From Chara braunii (lineage: Eukaryota; Streptophyta; Charophyceae; Charales; Characeae), in assembly GCA_003427395.1 (NCBI GenBank), contig BFEA01000526.1:551217-590967 (forward strand): a stretch of 39,751 nucleotides of DNA. The letters are read 5' to 3'. How positions within the stretch are numbered: the stretch's first letter is position 1; the number at the start of each line of letters is the position of its first letter. The notes beneath the pieces were generated by a model. It did not search any database. It worked only from the letters and a program-made list of their open reading frames with translations, and was not told where the DNA came from. The translations under genes were made by a program, and so were the position numbers. Shown here one piece after another: positions 10,401 through 22,400 of the stretch.

Positions 10401-13400
10401 GAACTTGGTACCATCGTCATCTGTTTGTACCATTATCTCTTGGGACTAGTATTTGTTGGAACAATAGGCTATGTGGCTGTTGTACTGACCTGTGCTGCGT
10501 GTGAATCGGCTAGGGGCTGCGGCACAGTGGTCAGGCACTTCAAAGTCAATTGCGGTGAGGCTGGGTTCAATCTTGATGAGCGTCTTCTTGAACTGGAGAT
10601 TGAACCCTCTCCGCTAAAGCAGACCTTGGAGAATCTCGACCCTGCACAACTGGGCTTGGAGGATGTGCAGCAAGGAAAACCCATAGCAGACAAGCAAAAG
10701 GCGCCCGATCCATACAGTGTTACTCCAATGAAGGCAAAGACGCAAATTGTCCCAGAGGAGGTAAGGGACTCGAGAGCTTCTGCTCCCGCGATGTCAATTT
10801 GGTCTCGTAAGACTCACAGATGGCCTCTTTCACGAGTGTGTGCTTTGGCTGTGCCAACTGCGCCAATATGGTCTGCATCAGGTTTGTGCTAGGTTTGGTA
10901 TTCTGCTGCAGCTCTCCTTTCTTAGCTGTGTTTATATGTGTGTGTGCTTGCGTGTGTGTGTGTGTGTGTNNNNNNNNNNNNNNNNNNNNNNNNNNNNNNN
11001 NNNNNNNNNNNNNNNNNNNNNNNNNNNNNNNNNNNNNNNNNNNNNNNNNNNNNNNNNNNNNNNNNNNNNNNNNNNNNNNNNNNNNNNNNNNNNNNNNNNN
11101 NNNNNNNNNNNNNNNNNNNNNNNNNNNNNNNNNNNNNNNNNNNNNNNNNNNNNNNNNNNNNNNNNNNNNNNNNNNNNNNNNNNNNNNNNNNNNNNNNNNN
11201 NNNNNNNNNNNNNNNNNNNNNNNNNNNNNNNNNNNNNNNNNNNNNNNNNNNNNNNNNNNNNNNNNNNNNNNNNNNNNNNNNNNNNNNNNNNNNNNNNNNN
11301 NNNNNNNNNNNNNNNNNNNNNNNNNNNNNNNNNNNNNNNNNNNNNNNNNNNNNNNNNNNNNNNNNNNNNNNNNNNNNNNNNNNNNNNNNNNNNNNNNNNN
11401 NNNNNNNNNNNNNNNNNNNNNNNNNNNNNNNNNNNNNNNNNNNNNNNNNNNNNNNNNNNNNNNNNNNNNNNNNNNNNNNNNNNNNNNNNNNNNNNNNNNN
11501 NNNNNNNNNNNNNNNNNNNNNNNNNNNNNNNNNNNNNNNNNNNNNNNNNNNNNNNNNNNNNNNNNNNNNNNNNNNNNNNNNNNNNNNNNNNNNNTCAATA
11601 CGGTCTGATTATGAATGTATACAAGCTATCTTTCCAGTTCAATACGGTCTGATTATGAATGTATACAAGCTATCTTTCCAGTTCAATACGGTCGTGATGA
11701 GGGTGAGTTATGTTTGGAGTGGGGGAAGAAGACGGTACGCATGCTGTTTCGTCTTCTGGGGTAGGGTCCCACTGGCACGTTTCTGTGAGGCTGCAGTACG
11801 GCACACATCTTTCCTGCGATCTGTATGTGCAATCTTGCGGTTGGCCATTCTCATGTACCCACTAACTTCTCAATGCTTTTTCAGCTCACCGACAGGGAAT
11901 ATTCAGGCAGAACGATGCCTCCTCATCCCTCTGCTGGCGGAACTGTGTCTGAGCTGTCGGGGCAGGTATGTCGATGAAACTGTGTTGACTTATGTAGTTA
12001 CTTTGTTTTTTTTTTAATAGATAAATACAGCTGTCTTCTCCTCACATGGGGGACAGCTGTATTTTACTATCGTATTTTCGTCCCTCAGCATTGTTTCGGC
12101 ATCACAATAGCTAGGAGCTACCTATCTACCACACATTATCTACTCACTTGTAGTAAAGCGTCCTTCCATATCTATGTATCGGTCTACCCACGAACCGGAC
12201 AAGCAAGGGTCTAGCCTATCCCGGAATAATGACAGGCCACCTACAGACAACAACCCCCATCTGTGCACTTAAAGGTGCAGTACACTAAGGGTTATAGGTT
12301 GGAACTTGAAAGTTGAAAGGGGTAAATTACTAAATCTGCTAGCGGTTGAGCCTATCCCCTCCGGGTTGAGCCTGTCCCCTCAGAGTCGAACCTAACCCCT
12401 AGCGCTGGATGGGAGGGAGGGCACCCCCTACCAAGGCCAACTAGGGGCGCAGATGAACCAGAAGCGCAACCTCGTAAATTCCGCTTACACGCTCTACCAA
12501 CTGAGCTTGGCCGCTGACCCTATTGATATTTATTCTGATTTTGAGTTTTATGCTTTTTATCTTCAATTGGATGAAGGATTTGTAGGTGATGTTCAGCCAG
12601 AAGTGGTTTGGGTTGAGGTCCTCTGTGCCAGTCTTTGTTTTTCATCGTCTCCTCTTTTCTTTCTTCGTGTTTTTTGAGGTGACCCTCCCTCAGAAATAGG
12701 CCTATATGGCCAAATCCGGACAACGCTTATTGGGCTGCACAGGTCGGCATAGGCCAGCGGTGACCTGAATAATTCGGCATAGGCCGGGGAAGACTTTTGA
12801 AAAGTTTGGCTGTTTGGTCGCATCGCATCGTCCCCTAAACATAATGGATGGTCATTGTAGCTGTACCTGGGGCAAATTTGAGGCCAGAAGTGGCTACGAT
12901 GACGAAATCATGGCCATGTACAGTTACAATGACCATGTCTTACATTTGGGAGAAGGGGTCATTGACGTTCCAGCTTCGGGTAGCTGGCGTAGAGTGAGTT
13001 CAGCACCTGGTCGGTTGTTACGACCACTGCGTACCACTCTACCCTCGACATATGTGCCATGATTGTGAATGTAAGCTGTCCTTCCATTTTGATGCAGGCG
13101 TAATGAGCATGCATAGTGTTTGAGTGAAGACGGCTGCGGGCTCAAAGCTGTCCTTCCTATAGAACGCACGTCGTACCTGCACGTCGTGGGAGGTAAATGA
13201 GCTCAAGGTAGCCTTCATTTGTGTTAGGGAATGACTTAGGGTGTACTCACACTACCCGTGTCACAAATGTATCTGACCGCATTTATGGCCGGACGTGAAT
13301 GCATCTGACCACAATTACGTCCATAAACAAGTAAAAATGTCCTCGTGTGAGTATGCCCTTTAGTTAAAGTTAGTTAACTTAGTTTCTCCCTGGGTAGCAC

Positions 13401-13900
13401 CCCGTACGCGTACGCGTACGAACCCAAAATCGCGCGTACGCGTACGTAAAAAAAAAACAAAAAAAAACGTATGTTGCGCAGAATAATGATACAAACAACA
13501 TTTGCCTGGGAGTCGTACGCGAATTCCAAACCAATCGCGATTTAAAAATCAAAAACCTTAACAAATTAAAAAAATATTTTTAAATAGTTTTTTAATTATT
13601 ATAATCATATTACCTTTTTTTTAGTTTTTAATCTCGTACTCGAGTTTGGTTGGGAATTCGGGGATGACTCACAGGCAAAAGTTGTTTGTATCATGTTTCT
13701 GCATAACATATATTTGTTATAGAAGTTTGTTTTTATTTTTGTGTTTTTTTTTCCTAGTTTTTTTTTTTAATTATTTCAATTTGTTTATTTTTTGTGTCTT
13801 TGATTTTTAACTCGAGTTTGGTACAGAACTTCGAGATAAAACTCAGCCAAAAGTTGTTTGAAATATCATTTTTCATAACATACTTTTTTTTCAGATTTTT

Positions 13901-13932
<32 letters not shown>

Positions 13933-16281
13933 CGTATTCCCACATACGGGAGTACGTGTACGCGCGTACGTGTCGCGTACAGGAATACGTGTACGCGTGT
14001 ACGCGCAACCCGCGTACACGTACGCCGTGCTACCCAGGTTTCTCCCACTCCACACGTTTTCAGATGTGTTTTTGATGTAGTCTTTGTTCTTTTTTTTTTT
14101 TTTTTTCATAGGTCGTCTTTGTTCTTCTTCTTCTCTTCTTCTTCTTCTTCTTCTTCTTCTTCTTCTTCTTCTTCTTCTTCTTTTTCAGGTTGTCTTTGTT
14201 CTTGACCCGATATGATCACTTTCTCCTGTGGTGCACGTGTTCTATGCAGCTAGGTGGTTTTCCTGAAGGAACGTTGCTGCAGATCTTGAGAGTGTCGGTG
14301 GCGGTGTCCATATTTCTTGTCGTTGAGGTATAATATGCCTTTTACTGAGGCAATAATTAATCTCCCCCACAGGGTGCGTGAAGCCTGTTCTCCAACATAT
14401 GGTTGTTGCAAGTCTGTTGCAATGTCTCTACTATTGTTTGGTTGAGTGTGTGCGATTCGTGAAGACGTAGGTATCACTGGAAAAAGACAATTCTCTGGCG
14501 CAAACAACTACGATTCCATGTTCCTCTGAAGTCGCTGCTGGGTTTCCTCTTTCGGTAGGTGAGGGAATGCCTGCCTCTGAGGTTCTGCATGTAGTCCCAA
14601 TACCCACTTTCTGCTCCCGGTACACTTACAACTATATGAATCAATGTTGCTGCGAAGCGGCTGCCGGAGTTCCTCTGCTGGCAGGGCAGGGCCGGGGCGG
14701 GGGGGGGGGGGGTGGTCGAATGCGGATCCGTGGAAAGGTCAAGGAAAACCAGAAATGGACCCCTAAAGGACACCATGGTGATTGGCGGCACCAATGGTTC
14801 CTGGCAGTGTGGCGATTGAATTTTTGGGTGGGAGGATTCGGAGGAACACATTCACATCACGTCTATCAGGTGTTGGGTACCATTGACCATTTGGACTCCG
14901 TGTCTTCTTGATTTTTGGCAATGCATCGTGTCTTCTTTTCACTTCTTTTATGTGGTTGCCGTTTCATTTCATTTGGCAGCGCATTGTGTTGTGTCTTCTT
15001 TTCTTTCCAGCAAGCCAACTGATTGGATTTTGCCGCTCTGCTCCACTCCCCTTTTTGATTCCTCTGAGCAGAGCTCTGCAAACTGAAAGACTTGGAGAGG
15101 GCCTAGGGAGGCTTATCCCTGTTCCCCCCCCCCCCGGGCTCCCCGAGATCTGTGCTTGACCCTGGATAGGTAAAGCTGAGAGATGCGCAAGATGGATAAT
15201 CTGAACTCGTGAAACCGTGTTTGGGTTGTAAAGCTTGTGTTTGGGTCATAAAGCTTGTTTTTGGGTTAAAAACGTTTTTGGGCCAAAGTTGGGAGGTTGT
15301 GGTTGTGAAGGGGGTGGGTGGGGGAAAGCGGGAGGTTGGGGGAGAGGGGTGTACGAGCGGAGGGTGGTCCACTGAGGGCGGAGGAGAGGAGAGTGTTTGA
15401 GACGGAGCTTTTCTCTGCATTGCTGTTCTGGACTAGTTTGAAGGGGGTGTGAGCTCATGCTTCCCGATTTTGGTTTCTGTGTGGTTGTGGCATGGCGGGG
15501 AGTGCACGTCACTACTTTTGCTTCTCCTTTCCTAACCTAAATGTACACAGTTCATGTCATATTGTTTTTATTTCCGCCTGGTAGGACGACACCAGATGGA
15601 CAATTTTGGACTCCTGCCATCTGGCAGGAGCTTTGAGGAACCAAGCATCAAGAAAATTCATCCGTTAAATTTGGAATGATACAGAGAAGATTAGCATGGC
15701 CCCTGCACAAGGATGACACACATTCATTGAGAAATGGTCCTTTTTTTTTGTCTTAAAAAGAAACAAGAAAATTAGGGCGAGTGTGATGAAAAGGCGCAGA
15801 GAGATGTTTGTTTGTCGGGGGTCGGGTTGGTGAAATGCACATGCCAATTATGAAACAGAGAAGTCGAATGTGGGCATGTCTCCAAGACTGGTTTCTTGGG
15901 ATAACAATAGAGACTCAACAACTAATTAGAGGGGCGTTCTTTCTTTTTCTTCGATTTTTTGTCATCCATTACCCCCTGAAGGTGAAGAGCGGGCCGCACA
16001 TGATAAAGTTCTGTCGGCTCATCGGTTCAGGACTCCGGGAGTCCGAGAAGCGGGTAGGAAGCACACGCAGGCCTTTTCTCTTGTGTTTCACAATCATTTT
16101 CATACGTGTTGCAAAGGATCCGTGCTGAGCGGATAGATTTTTCTTTTGCACCCCAGTGCGCGAAAAAAGAATTTGCACCGCTTGGTGGGATCGTTTCTGC
16201 AGCTGCCGGGCGCTTCTCTTTGGTACGGCTGTGCGATGGTTCCCTCGATGTGTTTGGCCCGGTGCAAAAGCAAGACAGCAC

Positions 16282-16358
<77 letters not shown>

Positions 16359-16361
16359 GAG

Positions 16362-16413
<52 letters not shown>

Positions 16414-19400
16414 AAAGAGAGAGAGACCTTCAGGACGCACCTCCCTCTTTTCTGCCACAGATGAAGCCGTGGTAACAAACCGCTTGATCTATGACGAAAA
16501 AGCGTTTTCAACCAAGATGTGCATTTGCAAGGTTGACCCTGATGGCCCCCAAGGAACCTGGCAACCTCTCCTGAGAACTCTACCTCCACAATCAGCAACC
16601 TTTTGTGTTTCCCCTGTCTCTTCGGAAAAGCAAGAGAGGTTGGGGAGGCATAATTTCGGTGGCATTGTTTTTCTTTAAAATGCATCTATCACGAAGAATT
16701 CTGTAGCCATCTGAACGCGTACCAATATGTGCATCTGCAAAGTTAAACCTGATGGCCCCCAAGGAGCCAGTTATGGGTTGCAGTCAGGGAAACGGCATGA
16801 TAGTTGTGTATGAGTCCTGTGAGGTGACAGCACAGCCGAGGAATGAGGTGAAGGAGTGAATGGAGAGGAGGAGAGGGAGACATTCATGGTGTAACAACAA
16901 AAGGAGGAAAAACTGGAGCTGTCATGTCGGGCTAGCAGTTTTCCTCAGGGTCCTAACTTTTTTTCCGGCTGCGTAGCACGGCGGACGTGTTCGCGCCGCT
17001 CCAAGTTCGCACGTACACGCCTCGCGAACGTGTTCGAACGAAGAACTTTTTTTTGGTAAGAAAAAAAAAAGTTAAAAAAACATGTTGGTTTTTTATTTTG
17101 AACTTGCGTTTGGCTAAGAATTTGAACATGACTCCAAGGCGAAAGTTGCTTGTGTTGTTGTATATTTTTTTCAGATTTTTCAGAGATTTTTGTTTATTTG
17201 TTTTATAACATTTTTCATGTTTGCGTTCGGAGGGTTTTGGGCGCTCGTTCACGTTCGGGCGAACATGTTCGTGTTTGTCTCCGAACATGGACACGATGCT
17301 ACGCAGTTTTCCGGCAAGTCGAACTGGAGGGGTACGGCTACCATATCTGACGTAAACACATGAAGTATATATTGAGGTGAATCTCTGTTCCCTCGATGCG
17401 GCCGGATGACTCCCCTTTCTAGGAAATTGAACGGTAGCCTTCGTTTAGGTTTGGTCGGATGCTGACTTGTTGCGTCAATCACGAACTCTTTGTGCCGGGT
17501 TGTGATGCGCATTACCCAGGAAGGATGTTAATAAATAAATGAAGAAAAAAAAGGATGTTTATGGTCCCGAGGTCCGAGGGTGTGAACTGGGCTGTTTGTG
17601 CGGCTTTTTGGCTTTTCTCTCTGATGCATGCAGCCTGCAGGTGGAAGTGTTCTGGCGCAACCGAAGAAGAAACCAGGACTTAACTCCGAAATTGAGGGAA
17701 AACACGTGGCAGGGGCTGACGCTGACGAGAACCTGGACTTTCATGCTGTGGCAAAGGACGAGGATGCACAGACACCCGGTGGCATTGTGTCGGCCAGTCA
17801 GAGGACGGATACTCCGCAGCCTTTGTCGCTGGGGACCCAAGAGGAATGTTTGGGCCCAACTCCGGCAAACATAGGCATAGAACTTGGCGGCACAACTTTG
17901 GCGATCATGCCGAGCAGTTTGGCACCGTGGATCGACACTGTTTTGGCAATATTGAAGAGCAGGAAAGCAAAGCACGCTCAAAAAGCCCAACCTTCCCAAC
18001 CTGACAATGCATCGAAGTTGGTCGCTCCCAACCGCAAAGGGAAGGGGGCTTTTTGGAAGCGGAATTTGTGGAACGCTACCATGTCTGTTCCGGAAGCGAC
18101 GTTGATTATCTATGGGTCAGACGGAAAGCCCATTTACAGAGTAAGTGCTCTTTTCATTTCATTGACAATTAAAGACAAAAGCTAGGCTACCAGAGTGGCC
18201 CGGGGTCACTTGCCCGGCCGGGCCAAAAAAAAAAAAAAAACAAATAATAAAAACAAGATTTTTAAAATTTATTTTTTATTTTAAATTTGGTGAAGAATTT
18301 TGATGTGACCCTGAGGCAAAAGCTGTTCAGTTTATTTTTCTGCATAACATAGTTTTTTTTGGATTTTTTTTTTTTTTTTCGTTGAGACCTTCCCTGCTCC
18401 GTGCACGGGCTGGCCACCCGGGACCCGGGCGGCCCGGCTGGTAGCCTAGGACAAAAGGAAAAAAACTGGAGCCTGGGCCTTGCACATCTGGTGGTCTCTA
18501 TGTTGCACCGTCGTTTGGCAATTGTAAGGAATGACAATTTGTGTCATCGTTCCTGTCTTCGCTCGACGTGCTCTTGACGGCTGGCCAGTTTCACGATGAT
18601 ATGTCAAGGCCGTCGCCGTTTTTATTGAGGAAAATTTGGAAAAAGGAAAAACTCAGAAAGGGAAAACAATCTATGAAATTAGGGGGATATCCGCTTAAGG
18701 AAAAGAATTGCAGCGATTGATTTGGGGGCAAGTAACAATGAGCGCATGTTTACCGAGTTGATTATGCGTCGTGAGCGACTTGCTAATGTTTTCGGACTTG
18801 ATGGTCTGAGGATGGGCAGGCATATTCACAAACATGGAAGGTTTTTTGGCGGTGGGGAGGCAGAACCAATTGGTGTTGAACGCATGTTCACTGAGTTGAT
18901 TATGCATCGTGAGCGACATACTAATGTTTTTTTTTTGGGCTTGATGGATGGTTTGATGGGCAGGCTTATTCACAAACAGTGAAGTTTTTTGGCGGTGTGG
19001 AGGCAGAACCGGTTGGTGTTCGGATACACGGCGACCTCAGCGAGTTCCAGATTAACATGGCTGACGAGGAACAGGAATGCCTGGAAGACATGTTGTTGGG
19101 AGGGGAGGCGAACCCCGCTTGTCTAATGAGGATATCGCGAGTCTTTTGGAAATGGGGAATGGAAGGCCATGACTTAGATGGTGCGATCGATCTGGAAGAT
19201 GAAGATGGGGAGGCGGTCGGTGAGCTCCTAGAGAAGCTAACTTTGTTGGTCGAAGTCACAGGGGGAGGTGTTTATCTGAATCTTCCACGGTTACGTGCAA
19301 TTTCTAACAACGCAAAATCATTGAAAGATTTTGCGAATAGCTGCAAAGGAAAATCTGGTCCGCCAATGACGAAATCTCGCAGGAGGAGGGGTAAGGCGAA

Positions 19401-22400
19401 GAAGTCCGGCCAAGGAAGAACCGGCGCAAAGTGCATCAAGCTGCAGATTAGAGATGTGGCCTTGCATTTTGACCGGCTGATGACGGTGGAGACTGAGACG
19501 GTGCTGGATCCCAAGGGTCGGTTGATGGGAAGCCGGCCAGATGAGGATTTGAGTGCGTACAGTGGACGGAGCGCCGACGTAATGCCCGCTGAGTGGCAAG
19601 GCGTTGTTCGGCAAGCCGTGATGTGTCGATTGGCATTAGAGTTGACCGACCTGTCGCTGGTACGAGACAAGGATATGCGTGATATCCGAATGGCCGCGGA
19701 CCGTTTCCAGATCAGGTACAAAGAGTCTGACGGTGGTGTCGACCGTTTGTCAAAGCCGATCACAGATGTGGTAGTTTTTGGATTCAGCAGACTGGATGTT
19801 GATGTCAACATGGAGTCGCCAGAGGATGGCACACCTAAGCACTTCTTAGTCACGTCATCTGGGATGCAAGGGCGCTGGGAGCCGGACGTGCACCTGTTTC
19901 TCAATCAGTTAATGTTGGATGCCAAGGTGCTGGCTGCAAAATCGAAGGAGGAGGGCGATGCGACTCTGGTAGAACCTGCAGTTTTGCCAGAGGAAAATGA
20001 GACAAGAGCAGGCACTTTGGGAAGTGACTCTGTGACAGAAGAGGCTGGGATGGGTGGAAAAGAAATGATGATGGGGAGCATGGATCTGGAGAAGGACGGG
20101 TTTTCCGTGGCGGAGGACACGGAGGGTGCAGAAACCCCCTTAGCAGAACCAGTGGAAACCCTAGCACTACCACCGGTTATTGCTATTGATATGGAATGCT
20201 TAAGGCTGGAGGCTGCCGCTGGCGACGGGGTGGAATTCGTACTGGGGATACAAGCTGTGTTCTCGGAGGATGCAAGAATCGGTGTGCTGTTGGAGACCAT
20301 AGACGCAAGTATAAACGAAGCTGTGATATTCACGTGCGACCGTCTGCAAGTCTCACAACTGCCAGCACCTGAGTCTGTGGATGGCGAGTCAGACGTAGGT
20401 GGTCATTATGGGGCACGAGCGTCTGACAGTGGCAGCACTCTCAGTATGCATGGGCCTGATCTGGATGTGGAGGTGTCCGATTGTTTGATTCAGGCAAAGG
20501 GGGTGCGGCTAACAATGCCGTACAAGTTGGAACTCAGAGGAGTTGAAGACTCCGTAGAGGATGGCTGGAGAGCGCTGAAACTGGCCCTTGCAGCACAGAG
20601 AAAGGCACAGGGCCTACCGCCTCGCACGTCACGCCCACGCTCCAAGGAGAACAAGAGATCGTCCATTGGGGAGGTGAAGATAAGTGCGAGAGACGTGGTT
20701 CTGGATATCGAGGAGGACCCATTTCAAGGCTGGCTGGACATGCACCATCGATTGTTGGAAAAGCATGTGAGGGAGATGGTACTGAGGGAGGAGAATCTCG
20801 ATGAGACATTGGGGCCCAAGGGGCGCCCAGAAGAAGCACCGGACTGGGGAAGAGGAGTGCCGCCGCTGTCAGTACGAAGAAGGAATAGCAGAAAGCAGGA
20901 GGAAGTGGGGGATCTGAAAGGTGACAAGGACGAAGAGCCGTGGGTCGCAAATGATCATTGGAGTCAGCTTCGTGCATGCATCTCCCGTGATTATGTGAAG
21001 AGTGTCAGAAAGGATGTGCGACCGCTGAAAGACGGGTGGATGAAGAACCGGTTTAAGCAGCCCGAATCTAGAAGGGCTGTGCTGGCGATCAAAGCAACAC
21101 TGCTCGAGGTCGTACTGCAACCGATTCCGGGTGGCTGGGAGGGAATGGAGAAGCTTGTTCGTGACTTTGACAGTGTAAGACCTGGAACACCGGCTCCCTT
21201 GTCGAGGATTCTTGGACGATATCTTGTGGTTAACGCAACTGAGTTGTACGTGCATCTCAGAGACTATCCATATCCTCTCCTGGGTGGCGAGGAGGCAAAA
21301 TGTCATGGCGAGCTTATATTTGCGCAACAGGTGCGATGACACATTGCAGCCCGTCTTGTTATGCCACATCCTTGATGAATGACGATGAAATGCCACTACC
21401 GTCTTCCCCGGAATAAAACGTATGGTCGTTATCGCTGTATCTAGACTGACGGAAAACGTTGGCCCAAATGCAGCTATAATGTCCGGACCTTCTATTTTGG
21501 GGAAGACGGTGGTAGTCTGGGAGTGGGTTGAGGGGGTGGGGCGGAGGATTTTTGCCCTAACTAATTTCACTAGATTCTGGCTTATTTTTTGCTCTTTTTT
21601 TTTAATTCTTTTGCAGCTCTAGTGTGTCCGTGTGTCCAATGCATGCTGGGAAGTATAGCAGTGGTCTGCAAAACTTCGCTTGTATAGCCTTAGTAAAATC
21701 TTTAGGCCGGAGACGGTGTGTAGAGGAAACTGTCGGCAAAGTTTTACGACAGTTTTCTGGAAGGTGTTGGAGATTATGTACACGTTTGGGGAAAGCCTTG
21801 CAAATATAAGGGCATTGGCATGCGGCATTGTATCAAACAAGGTAAAGTAACCGTCTGCCCGGCCACACGTGGCTGCACGGTACAACCTTGTAACTGTTAA
21901 ACCACCAGTTCATCGAACCCTGCACTGCGGATTTTTTTCGGGCGCCGAATACAGTGGCAAATTTTACAGTGAAAAGGCTGGTGGGCTCAGAAAGATCTAC
22001 CGAAATCAAAATCACGAAAACAAAAATAAGAACGAGAAACTCGGCTGGTCTACGTGGAAGGAAATTAACGATGGAAAAAGAAAAGAAGCAAAGATTTGGC
22101 CCTGATAGAGGAGGTCAGAAGCAACCTGGAAAGTACTACGGGCTTCCCCTGAACACAACGCACCCTGATAATGCATGTATACAACCCATCTTTCCGGCCC
22201 GATGCAGGCAAAATGAGGGTGTGTTTGAAGTTGTGCCTGGCTGCATGTGTTTAGAGAGCTTTTTACCACAAAGGAGCGAAGCCAAGTAGTGTGAGTACAC
22301 CCTCAGTGTGCGCGTTAATGGAATAAGCCTGGCCTGGCTGGCAGGCACTAAGAACTAAAGAAAATAAGAAAACAGCAACAACAACTACAAAGATTTGGCC

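Larger units (their letters stand above)
11966..13389. other. Intron part: hairpin, tRNA-like piece, small repeats
   Basis: No gene is seen. Contents are a hairpin (12023-12064), a three-fold repeat of TTGAGCCT(A/G)TCCCCT (12340-12400), a tRNA-like piece (12447-12513, minus), a diverged foldback copy (12826-12960) and a possible Harbinger-like MITE (13236-13362). Confidence 0.5.
14328..16968. other. Intron part: U6 copy, GA/GATA microsatellite
   Basis: Holds a G-run (14698-14712), a C-run (15125-15137), a 21-bp tandem repeat with TGTTTGGGT(T/C) (15220-15280), a U6 copy (15659-15740) and GA/GATA tracts (16285-16427). 16520-16560 and 16735-16775 share CTGATGGCCCCCAAGGA. No coding sequence recognised. 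Confidence 0.5.

Noticed and set aside
10720-12017. Long frames of 260-360 codons
   Set aside because: Most of their length is the N gap, which has no stops by definition.
12447-12513. A functional tRNA gene
   Set aside because: D-arm and anticodon stem look right, but the T-arm is degenerate and the acceptor stem does not pair.
15969-16685. Frame with long Ser-Leu/Tyr-Leu runs
   Set aside because: Translation of the GA/GATA microsatellite.
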